Source: Citrobacter youngae ATCC 29220
GTDB lineage: Bacteria > Pseudomonadota > Gammaproteobacteria > Enterobacterales > Enterobacteriaceae
Reading direction: 5' to 3'
Length of the DNA: 64,000 nt
NCBI RefSeq assembly: GCF_000155975.1
Contig: NZ_GG730300.1
Location: forward strand, 226,159-290,158
Made by a program: the position numbers and the translations under genes. A model generated the notes under the pieces. The model worked only from the letters and a program-made list of their open reading frames with translations. It was not told the origin of the DNA and searched no databases. This document shows positions 1 through 7,275 of the stretch, in pieces. The first letter of the stretch is position 1; the number at the start of each line of letters is the position of its first letter.

Positions 1-50
1 TATTTTCAGCCTGATTACAGATTGCAGTACGCAATAGTTTGCGCAGCGGC

Positions 51-121
51 AAGGCGGCAAATGAAGCGACGGAAGGAGCATACGGAAGTATGTGACTGAC
101 GTTCGCGAGAGCAGCCAACGC
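51..121. repeat. ERIC-like element in the 23S-5S rRNA spacer
   Basis: The first 162 bases are the spacer between 23S (outside the window) and 5S rRNA. The spacer is longer than the E. coli one because of this block, which begins aaggcggcaa and ends gccaacgc with an inner hairpin (catac / gtatg). The same skeleton occurs in the tRNA-Gly spacers near 57 kb and in the ERIC element downstream of groL. The block sits inside a perfect 10-bp inverted repeat (27-36 gtacgcaata, 138-147 tattgcgtac), so it would be presented as a long hairpin in the rRNA precursor. Family assignment is by eye. Confidence 0.6.
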
Positions 122-162
122 AGCGGATGCGATAAAGTATTGCGTACAGAGCACAAAGAATT

Positions 163-282
163 TGCCTGGCGGCTGTAGCGCGGTGGTCCCACCTGACCCC
201 ATGCCGAACTCAGAAGTGAAACGCCGTAGCGCCGATGGTAGTGTGGGGTCTCCCCATGCGAGAGTAGGGAACTGCCAGGCAT
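163..282 (+). rRNA. rrf: 5S ribosomal RNA
   Basis: This 120-nt block starts tgcctggcgg and ends ctgccaggcat, which pair to close helix I, and it matches the E. coli 5S rRNA almost base for base as I recall it. 5S rRNA is part of the 50S subunit central protuberance. It is the last gene of an rRNA operon whose 16S and 23S genes lie to the left, outside the window. It is followed by T1 and T2 terminators, as in E. coli rrnB. A second copy of the last bases of 5S (441-457) lies between the terminators, a leftover also present in rrnB. Confidence 0.97.
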
Positions 283-294
283 CAAATAAAAGCG

Positions 295-328
295 AAAGGC
301 CCGGTCGAAAGACCGGGCCTTTTGTTTT
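295..328 (+). terminator. rRNA operon terminator T1
   Basis: A 12-bp perfect stem (aaaggcccggtc / gaccgggccttt) with a GAAA loop and a T-rich tail directly follows 5S rRNA. Position and sequence match rrnB T1. Confidence 0.93.
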
Positions 329-465
329 ATGTGTTGTCTGTCGGTGAGGGCTCTCCTGAGTAGGACAAATCCGCCGGGAGCGGATTTGAACGTTGCGCAG
401 CAACGGCCCGGAGGGTGGCGGGCAGGACGCCCGCCATAAACTGCCAGGCATCAAATAAAGTGAAG

Positions 466-494
466 AAGCCCATCCTGCCGGATGGGCTTTTTTG
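466..494 (+). terminator. rRNA operon terminator T2
   Basis: A second intrinsic terminator, stem aagcccatcc / ggatgggctt with a run of T. The sequence between T1 and T2 (sequence around 360-440) is the familiar rrnB T1-T2 linker. Tandem terminators insulate the downstream SulP gene from rRNA transcription. Confidence 0.93.
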
Positions 495-535
495 CGTATG
501 TGCGGAACTGAAAACAGCGGGACTGAATGTGTTTT

Positions 536-567
536 GTAGGCCTGATAAGCGCAGCGCATCAGGCAAA
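536..567. repeat. REP element
   Basis: The palindrome gtaggcctgataagcg / cgcatcaggc is a typical enterobacterial REP unit, lying between the rRNA terminators and the SulP gene. Confidence 0.7.
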
Positions 568-666
568 CCAGCCTTAATTTCCTGTATTGTCCCAAAATAT
601 CAGGATCTCCCGCGGCAGTTACGTGTACCTTTATCTATTAGTGAGAGTCTCTATCCGGAGAATAAA

Positions 667-2388
667 GTGTTCGGAAAAATGGTATTAAACTACATGCCGG
701 GGCTAAAAAATTTATTGGCGTACGATAAAAGCTGGCTAAAACATGATGTTAAAGCTGGGCTATCCGTTGCTGCCGTCGCATTACCAGTTGCGATTGCTTA
801 CGCTGAACTGGCGGGAGTTGGGGCTATCGTCGGGTTATATTCCTGCGTTTTGCCAATGCTAGCGTATGCGCTGTTTGGTTCTTCCCGTCAATTGATTGTT
901 GGCCCTGATGCCACAACTTGCGCGGTGATCGCGGCCGTTGTGGTTCCGCTTTCTGCCGGAAACCCAGAACTTCACTGGCAATTGACGATCGTCATGACTT
1001 TGATGATGGGGGGATGGTGCCTACTTGCCAGTAAATTTCGCCTGGGTGCGCTTGCTGATCTGCTTTCTCATCCCATCCTAACTGGTCTGCTTAACGGTGT
1101 TGCCGTGACGATTATTGTCGGGCAACTGGGTAAGGTTTTGGGAATTACGCTTAATGAAGAGCAAGTGATTGAGAAGATCATAGCCCTGCCAGGCCGACTC
1201 TCAGAAGTTCATTTATTAACCTTAGGGATATCCATCTTAACGTTAGCGATTTTGATGGCTATCAAAACGTTTCGTAGTCAATGGCCAGCGCCGTTGATTG
1301 CCATTGTGATAACAACGGCGCTGGTATGGGCCACATCTGCGCAGCAGTATGGTATTGCCACTATTGGCGGATCAGGCTTCCAGTCCGGTTTGCCGGTCGT
1401 TCACTGGGGTTCGTTTCAACCGGGTCTGGCGCGTGATTTATTGATCCCCGCGCTGAACCTGGCGTTAGTCAGTTTTGTTAGCCTGATGCTGACCGCTCGT
1501 AGTTTTGCCGCGAAAAATGGATATGAAATAAATGCTGATGCTGAGTTCAGGGCTTTGGGTGTCGCGAATCTGATGTCTGGTTTATCCCAGGGGTTTGCGA
1601 TTAGCGGCGCCGATTCCCGGACTGCGGTTAATGATTCTACTGGCGGGAAAAGCCAGCTGGTTTCTGTTGTCGCCGCCTTAATCATTGGAATGGTTGTGGT
1701 ATTTTTCACGCAGCCATTACAATTTATTCCGGTATCTGCATTAGGCATTGTTCTCATCTATGCATCGTGGTCATTGATTGATTTACGCGGACTCTGGAAC
1801 CTGAGGAGAAGAAATAAACCAGCATTTCGCCTTGCATTCTTTACTTTTGGCTGTGTTCTGATCGTTGGTGTTCTTCAGGGGATTGGGCTTGCCGTGTTGC
1901 TTGGCCTGCTGCAGTTCCTGCGCACAGTCTTTCGTCCCACTGAACATTTATTGGGAACTGACGAAAATGGAATGATTCACTCATTAGGTAATTCAACGGA
2001 TATAAACATGATCCCCGGCGTGCTGATGTATCGGTTTAACTCACCGCTGACCTATTTCAATGTGGCTTATTTTAAGCGCCGCGTGTTGAATTTAGTTGAT
2101 GGTGCAGTACACCAACCGCGATGGGTGGTCATTGACGCTGTTTCTTGTTTTACCTATCCAGATATCAGCGTCCTGGCAACCATTAATGAGTTAAAGCGTG
2201 AGCTGAAAGGTCGACAAATTAAGTTAATTCTTGCGGGCAGGAAAACGGAGCTAACACGCTGGTTTAAGGAGAGTCGACCAACAATGAAAGATGACGACAT
2301 CATTTTGGTACCAGATCTCTATTTGGCGCTCCGGTTCATTCAAAGCAAAGAAAGCATGAGTGAGGCGGAATCCGGCGTTGTTGGATAA
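667..2388 (+). CDS. SulP family inorganic anion transporter
   Basis: A 573-aa SulP/SLC26-type inner-membrane transporter. The N-terminal half to residue about 410 is a chain of hydrophobic segments with family sequences such as ALPVAIAYAELAGVG and VGPDATTCAVIAA. The last 130 residues form a soluble STAS domain (PRWVVIDAVSCFTYPDISVL). Family members move sulfate, bicarbonate or dicarboxylates; the substrate here cannot be told from sequence. The GTG at 667 is chosen because ggag lies 6 bases upstream at 657-660; ATG at 679 and 694 lack such spacing. It is not the usual dauA locus. It stands alone between the rRNA terminators and the tRNA-Phe island. The reading frame is open further upstream, but that part crosses the rRNA terminator T2. 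Confidence 0.85.
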   Translation: MFGKMVLNYMPGLKNLLAYDKSWLKHDVKAGLSVAAVALPVAIAYAELAGVGAIVGLYSCVLPMLAYALFGSSRQLIVGPDATTCAVIAAVVVPLSAGNPELHWQLTIVMTLMMGGWCLLASKFRLGALADLLSHPILTGLLNGVAVTIIVGQLGKVLGITLNEEQVIEKIIALPGRLSEVHLLTLGISILTLAILMAIKTFRSQWPAPLIAIVITTALVWATSAQQYGIATIGGSGFQSGLPVVHWGSFQPGLARDLLIPALNLALVSFVSLMLTARSFAAKNGYEINADAEFRALGVANLMSGLSQGFAISGADSRTAVNDSTGGKSQLVSVVAALIIGMVVVFFTQPLQFIPVSALGIVLIYASWSLIDLRGLWNLRRRNKPAFRLAFFTFGCVLIVGVLQGIGLAVLLGLLQFLRTVFRPTEHLLGTDENGMIHSLGNSTDINMIPGVLMYRFNSPLTYFNVAYFKRRVLNLVDGAVHQPRWVVIDAVSCFTYPDISVLATINELKRELKGRQIKLILAGRKTELTRWFKESRPTMKDDDIILVPDLYLALRFIQSKESMSEAESGVVG

Positions 2389-2484
2389 ACCAGATTAAAA
2401 AAATGCTCAGGCTGGATGGCGGAGATAGGACTGGGGTAGCTGTTATCAAAACAATCAGAAATCGACTGCAGCCCAAAAGCAAAA

Positions 2485-2503
2485 AACCTGCCATAGGCAG
2501 GTT
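2485..2503 (-). terminator. Displaced terminator of the tRNA-Phe gene
   Basis: On the minus strand this reads aacctgcc-tat-ggcaggtt followed by a T run, an intrinsic terminator. It sits 11 bases outside the left att repeat and no minus-strand gene precedes it here. Before island insertion it would have followed the 3' end of the tRNA-Phe gene directly, so it is inferred to be that gene's original terminator. Confidence 0.75.
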
Positions 2504-2513
2504 CTTCTAAATA

Positions 2514-2530
2514 GTGGTGCCCGGACTCGG
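2514..2530. other. Left attachment site (att) of the tRNA-Phe island
   Basis: The 17 bases gtggtgcccggactcgg are identical to 19320-19336, the 3' end of the tRNA-Phe gene plus one flanking base. A duplicated tRNA 3' end at the far end of an integrase-bearing segment is the footprint of P4-type integration. Confidence 0.88.
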
Positions 2531-3189
2531 GAACATTCAGCACTCTATTAAATTGAAATTTATCATAAATCTATTTTTGCGTATCTGTCAAGACCCATCA
2601 GTTGACCCACTTTTTTTTTTAAATCAGAATGGTGGAGTAAAAGATGTAAAAAAGTTAGTTCGATCCTTCGGCACGATTCCTTTCCTGGCAATGACGTAAG
2701 TGTTACGTCTGTTGTGTGGTTGATATCAAGAGATACGCATGAGAACTATTCGCCGATATCTAGTGCGGCGATGGCAAGTGTCGCTTCCGGCCAGTTTCGG
2801 CATAATATCTCCAAACTTTGTTGTAGTGTGGCGATGCAGTGGTGGCACAATTACCCCATGTCCAGGGGGTTACGCCGCTAAGATAAGGTTCCGGTCGCGG
2901 ATTTATAGGGTGCTAAACTACGCATTAGCTTTACGGGGGATTTTGAACTTTCGCCGATAGATTTGATGATGTAGACGTTGGGAGATTGGAATAGCTGTGT
3001 TTAGATGTGCGTTTTCTGGGGATGAGTTAGGTAGATAGTCGCTTTGACGACATACTTTTATTACTTAACACATCCCAATGAGGTATGCTAGCCCTTTATC
3101 AGTAGGCATGTTGAATCATAAGGTAATCGTTGCCTGACAGCATTACAGTTCTGGTACAACTATATGACGTTACAGGGATAACCTTATCA

Positions 3190-4245
3190 ATGAAGGTGAT
3201 AGATTTTTTTTGCGGTTGCGGCGGTGCCAGTAAGGGGTTTGAGCTGGCCGGTTTTGACATTGCTCTCGGTATTGATTTTGACAAAAGTGCTGCTGATAGT
3301 TACAAGGCCAATTTTCCGAATACTGCGTTTATCAACAGTGATATCAGGAACGTCAGGGTAAGAGATATTGCGGAAATTGTTCCAGACTGGAAGGAAAACG
3401 ATCTTATTTTTTGTGCTTGTGCCCCCTGCCAGCCGTTTTCATCTCAAAACAAAAAACGAGATAGTGCGGATACCCGTAGATCTCTGTTAAGTGAGACGAA
3501 ACGCTTTATTCGGGCATTTCGCCCAAAATACATCTTTATTGAAAATGTCCCTGGTATTCAGAGCGTTAAGTTGACGGAAAATGGGCCTTTTGCTGATTTT
3601 TTGAGCTTTCTTACTCGTTTTGACTACCAGTATGAATATCATGTGATATCCAGTGAGTTTTATGGTGTTCCTCAACAGCGGAAACGGTTGGTTGTACTTG
3701 CAAAACTACATGGTTCTCCAGCTTTCCCAACACCAACACATGGGGAACAAGGCAAACCCTTTGCAACTGTAAGGGACTATATTGGCCAACTGCCACGACT
3801 CCAGGCAGGGGAAGCTGATCCTGAGGACCCATTGCATACAGCTGCGATAATAGAACCTCTTAATATTGAACGATTGCAGTGTACTCCTGAGGGAGGAGAC
3901 AGGCGTGATTGGCCTAAGAGGCTGTGGCTGAAATGCCATAAGGATTATGATGGACATACGGATGTGTATGGACGAATGAAGTGGGATGAACCATGCAAAA
4001 CATTGACTACGAAATGTACCAGTATATCTAATGGGCGATTCGGGCATCCAGATACAACACAGCATCGAGCTATCACTTTCCGTGAAGCGGCTTTATTGCA
4101 AACATTTCCAATCGATTTTCAGTTTGAGGGAAATCGGGTGTCAAAATCAAAACAAATTGGAAATGCCGTCCCCGTACTGTTAGCGAAATGTTTCGCTGAG
4201 GCTATGTGGAAACAGCACAATGATGAAATGGAGGGGGATAGCTAA
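3190..4245 (+). CDS. DNA (cytosine-5) methyltransferase
   Basis: A 351-aa C5-cytosine DNA methyltransferase. Ordered motifs are visible: I (DFFCGCGGASKGFELAG, residues 5-21, SAM binding), IV (APCQPFSSQ with catalytic Cys80), VI (ENV, 118-120), VIII (QQRKRLVVLA) and X (GNAVPVLLA near the C-terminus). It transfers a methyl group from SAM to cytosine in a specific DNA site; the site is not predictable. ATG 3190 puts the family-typical MKVIDFFCG start first; a TTG at 3130 with aagg upstream would add 20 residues. The downstream ATPase follows after 22 bases, so the cluster is probably one operon. No restriction endonuclease or Vsr gene is adjacent. Base composition is AT-rich compared with the backbone. 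Confidence 0.93.
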   Translation: MKVIDFFCGCGGASKGFELAGFDIALGIDFDKSAADSYKANFPNTAFINSDIRNVRVRDIAEIVPDWKENDLIFCACAPCQPFSSQNKKRDSADTRRSLLSETKRFIRAFRPKYIFIENVPGIQSVKLTENGPFADFLSFLTRFDYQYEYHVISSEFYGVPQQRKRLVVLAKLHGSPAFPTPTHGEQGKPFATVRDYIGQLPRLQAGEADPEDPLHTAAIIEPLNIERLQCTPEGGDRRDWPKRLWLKCHKDYDGHTDVYGRMKWDEPCKTLTTKCTSISNGRFGHPDTTQHRAITFREAALLQTFPIDFQFEGNRVSKSKQIGNAVPVLLAKCFAEAMWKQHNDEMEGDS

Positions 4246-4267
4246 CGACGCTAACCCGGTTTGATTA

Positions 4268-6643
4268 ATGGCTCAAATAAAAACTAAAGCCAGGGCTTTG
4301 GATATGCTTGGCAGGCAGCAGATTGCTGGTATACCTACAGCTCTTAGCGAGTTGTTTAAAAATGCCCATGATGCCTATGCAGATAATGTTGAAGTAGATT
4401 ATATCAGGAAGAGAAATCTATTAATTTTACGAGATGATGGGTTGGGTATGACCAGAGAGGAGTTCGAAGAACGCTGGCTTACCATTGGTACTGATAGTAA
4501 ATTCATTGACGAAGATAGTATCGGTCTGCCAGAAGTTGATACGGCAAAGACGGCTCGTCCCATCATGGGGGAAAAAGGGATTGGACGACTGGCAATTGCG
4601 TCTATTGGACCTCAAGTGTTGGTTCTTACGCGTTCTCGTAAAAACGATATTTTGGGTAATATAGTTGCTGCTTTTGTTAACTGGTCTCTGTTTTCTCTGC
4701 CCAAACTAAATCTAGAAGATATTAATATTCCTATAATTGAACTCAACCCGGGGGAGATTCTACAAAAAATACACATAGATAATTTACTAAATGAAGCATT
4801 AGCTAATATTAATTCCTTAAAGGGGAAAATATCTCAAAAAAAAATCGATTCTCTTATCGTGCAAGTTAGTATGTTTGATTATGATCCAGAATATTGGACC
4901 AACAATCTAAATAATCAGGACAACAATCTTGGTCTGAAACGAGAGCATCTGTCACTAGATGGAGAACATGGTGGTACTCACTTTATTATTGCTCCTGTCG
5001 ATGATGTTCTGAATGATGACATCGAAGGTTTTGCTACTGCTAGGCGAACCGATCAGATCTCTCGTTTGCAAAAATCATTGTTAGGTTTTACCAATACAAT
5101 GTATGAAAATTCTCACCCACCTATTATTGCTCGTTTTCGTGATCATACGTTGCATGGTGAGTGTATAGACCGCATCAGTGAATCTGTCTTTTTTACTCCA
5201 GATGAATTTGCAATTGCCGATCATCATTTTCAGGGTGTATTCAACGAATTCGGGCAGTTTGCAGGAACCGTTAGAATTTATGGAGAAGAAAAGCAAGTAG
5301 TGGTTCCGTGGCCTGAAGGTAATAATAAAGAGATCCTTTGTGGGACATTTCGACTGAACTTGGCATATATTCATGGCGTACAAAGAGACTCTAGGGTCTC
5401 TCCAGATATATGGCAGGAATTACGAGATAAAACAGATCGAATTGGAGGGCTCTATATTTATCGTGACGGTATTCGAATCCTGCCTTACGGGGATTCTGAT
5501 GTTGACTTCCTTCGTATTGAACAACGGCGCTCTAAGAGCGCAAAAGAGTATTTCTTTTCCTATCGGCGTATGTTTGGAGCTGTTGAGTTAACAAAAGAAA
5601 ACAACTCAGAGTTAAAAGAAAAAGCTGGTCGTGAAGGTTTCATTGAAAATAAAGCATATAAGCAATTGAAATCTGTTCTGGAAAATTTCTTTATCCAAGT
5701 TGCAGCGGATTATTTTAGAGATAAAGGAGAACAATCTGCCACTTTTATTGAAACCAGAGCCCGTCAACAGCGTGAATATGATTTGCTTAAAAAGCGTGAA
5801 GGCTATAAAAATAGCAAACGTAAAATTTTTTCTGAATCATTGGATAAGTTCTTCAAAAAATCAGATGCAGGCTTATGGGAACAAGAAATAGAGGATATAG
5901 CTGATAAAGCAAATATTGTTCTGGATAATTTTTCTCCAGAGCATAGTACGATTGATGATCTGGTTTTTAATGTTGAAAATATTCGCATAGATTCTTTCGG
6001 TAAACTAATTAATAATATCAACATAAATAAACCCACAGGTATTGGCTTGAGCAAAGATCTGGCTGAGCAGTGGGATACTTATCAAATGACCAAGAATAAA
6101 ATTCTGGATAAAATAGAAGAAAAGAAAAATATAATTAGTCGCCGATTGGTTGATTATGAAGATCGTTACGGTGATAGAACAGGTTTAAGGCGTCGCTTTA
6201 ATGATTCCCTAGCTTCGCTGGAAAATTATCAGCGTAAACAGTTAAACGATGTATATAATAAAGCTAACAAAGTATTGGATGAATTGCAGCAGCAAACGCG
6301 TCAATTACTCAATCAAAGTAGGGAACAAGCTAAATTAGAGACAGCTAGTGTTATTAGGGATTTTAATTCTACCAGTTTTCAGGGGGTAACGACAGATCAA
6401 TTATTTAAAATTAAAAAGGATCTGGAAATGAGGATAGACGATTCATCTAAATCTATTCTCGAAAGTATTGGAATCATAATTGACAGATTGCTGGCAGCAA
6501 AAGAAGGAAGTGAACAAAATGTGACATCCTCCACTGAATTGGTTTCCATCATTGAAACGGAGTATGAACACCTTAAAGATCAGCATGAAAAAAAACCTTC
6601 AGCTGGCTCAGTTAGGAATGGCTTTGGGTGTTCTGGGGCATGA
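4268..6643 (+). CDS. GHKL (MORC/HSP90-like) ATPase, N-terminal part of a split protein
   Basis: This 791-aa frame begins with a GHKL ATPase domain: N-box ELFKNAHDAYADN (residues 28-40), G1 box DDGLGM (56-61) and G2 box GEKGIGRLAIASIG (101-114). A second domain with IYRDGIRILPYGDSDVD follows, as in MORC-like ATPases of restriction-modification loci. From about residue 490 to 770 it is charged and probably coiled-coil. The last 17 codons (after DQHEK) look like nonsense caused by a frame change at the A8 run 6588-6595. One A fewer would join it to the next frame, giving a protein of about 1000 aa. Role inferred: ATP-driven clamp or sensor of a defence-type system. The start has a weak ribosome site. 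Confidence 0.8.
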   Translation: MAQIKTKARALDMLGRQQIAGIPTALSELFKNAHDAYADNVEVDYIRKRNLLILRDDGLGMTREEFEERWLTIGTDSKFIDEDSIGLPEVDTAKTARPIMGEKGIGRLAIASIGPQVLVLTRSRKNDILGNIVAAFVNWSLFSLPKLNLEDINIPIIELNPGEILQKIHIDNLLNEALANINSLKGKISQKKIDSLIVQVSMFDYDPEYWTNNLNNQDNNLGLKREHLSLDGEHGGTHFIIAPVDDVLNDDIEGFATARRTDQISRLQKSLLGFTNTMYENSHPPIIARFRDHTLHGECIDRISESVFFTPDEFAIADHHFQGVFNEFGQFAGTVRIYGEEKQVVVPWPEGNNKEILCGTFRLNLAYIHGVQRDSRVSPDIWQELRDKTDRIGGLYIYRDGIRILPYGDSDVDFLRIEQRRSKSAKEYFFSYRRMFGAVELTKENNSELKEKAGREGFIENKAYKQLKSVLENFFIQVAADYFRDKGEQSATFIETRARQQREYDLLKKREGYKNSKRKIFSESLDKFFKKSDAGLWEQEIEDIADKANIVLDNFSPEHSTIDDLVFNVENIRIDSFGKLINNININKPTGIGLSKDLAEQWDTYQMTKNKILDKIEEKKNIISRRLVDYEDRYGDRTGLRRRFNDSLASLENYQRKQLNDVYNKANKVLDELQQQTRQLLNQSREQAKLETASVIRDFNSTSFQGVTTDQLFKIKKDLEMRIDDSSKSILESIGIIIDRLLAAKEGSEQNVTSSTELVSIIETEYEHLKDQHEKKPSAGSVRNGFGCSGA

Positions 6644-7271
6644 ATTCAATAATAATATCTTATCCATACGCCGTGGTCTTAATGAAATGCAGCCTTTTGC
6701 TTCACGTAGTGAACGTTTTAAGGTCATTTATGAGCGTGTTCGTACTGGTTTTGAGCACCTTGACGCCTATCTTAAAACCCTTATGCCACTTACACGGCGT
6801 ATGGGGAGAAGGCGTACCCAGATTACAGGTAAGGCACTTAGTGAATTTATCATATCTGTATTTGAGGAACGACTAGAAAAAGAGAGTATTGAGTTGAATT
6901 TTACAGCACGCTTTTATAGTCAAAGTGTGACTACATTTACATCTACACTTTACCCTGTTTTTATTAACCTTATTGATAATGCTATTCACTGGTTGATTAA
7001 AAGTACAGGTGATAAAATAATTACACTAGATGCTACCGATAAAGGGTTTATTATTCAGGATTCCGGGCCTGGTATTCCCGCAATTGATCACCAGAATGTT
7101 TTTGAATTTGGCTTCAGTCGCCGTATTGGTGGGCAAGGTATGGGGCTTTATATTGCGCGCCAAACACTGGAACAAGATGATTTCGAAATCATTCTTGAGC
7201 CCTATAGCCCTGACTCAGGGGCTGTATTTAGGATTGAACCAAAACAAAATAAAGAAATAGATATGGAGTAA
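6585..7271 (+). CDS. Histidine-kinase-like ATPase, C-terminal part of the split protein
   Basis: A 228-aa frame from ATG 6585 (or 6552) that overlaps the end of the upstream frame. It carries an H-box-like GHEFNNN (His19), then a HATPase domain: N-box INLIDNAIHWL, G1 DSGPGI, and the G2-like GGQGMGLYIARQTL. This is the layout of the catalytic core of a sensor kinase. The sequence just before the H-box (LAQLGMALGVLGHEF) normally continues from a long coiled coil, and here that coil is at the end of the upstream frame. This points to one ancestral polypeptide broken at the A8 tract. It could still be made separately from ATG 6585, or as a fusion by transcriptional slippage. The receiver-domain gene follows after 4 bases. 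Confidence 0.75.
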   Translation: MKKNLQLAQLGMALGVLGHEFNNNILSIRRGLNEMQPFASRSERFKVIYERVRTGFEHLDAYLKTLMPLTRRMGRRRTQITGKALSEFIISVFEERLEKESIELNFTARFYSQSVTTFTSTLYPVFINLIDNAIHWLIKSTGDKIITLDATDKGFIIQDSGPGIPAIDHQNVFEFGFSRRIGGQGMGLYIARQTLEQDDFEIILEPYSPDSGAVFRIEPKQNKEIDME

Positions 7272-7275
7272 TATT

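Noticed and set aside
415..666. In-frame 84-codon N-terminal extension of the SulP protein
   Set aside because: It crosses rRNA terminator T2 and a REP element; GTG 667 with a ribosome site is better supported.
2739..2960. 73-codon frame in the AT-rich gap before the methyltransferase
   Set aside because: No ribosome site, odd composition, no similarity recognised.
3130..3189. TTG start adding 20 residues to the methyltransferase
   Set aside because: A plausible aagg precedes it, but C5 methylases usually begin just before motif I; kept only as an alternative.
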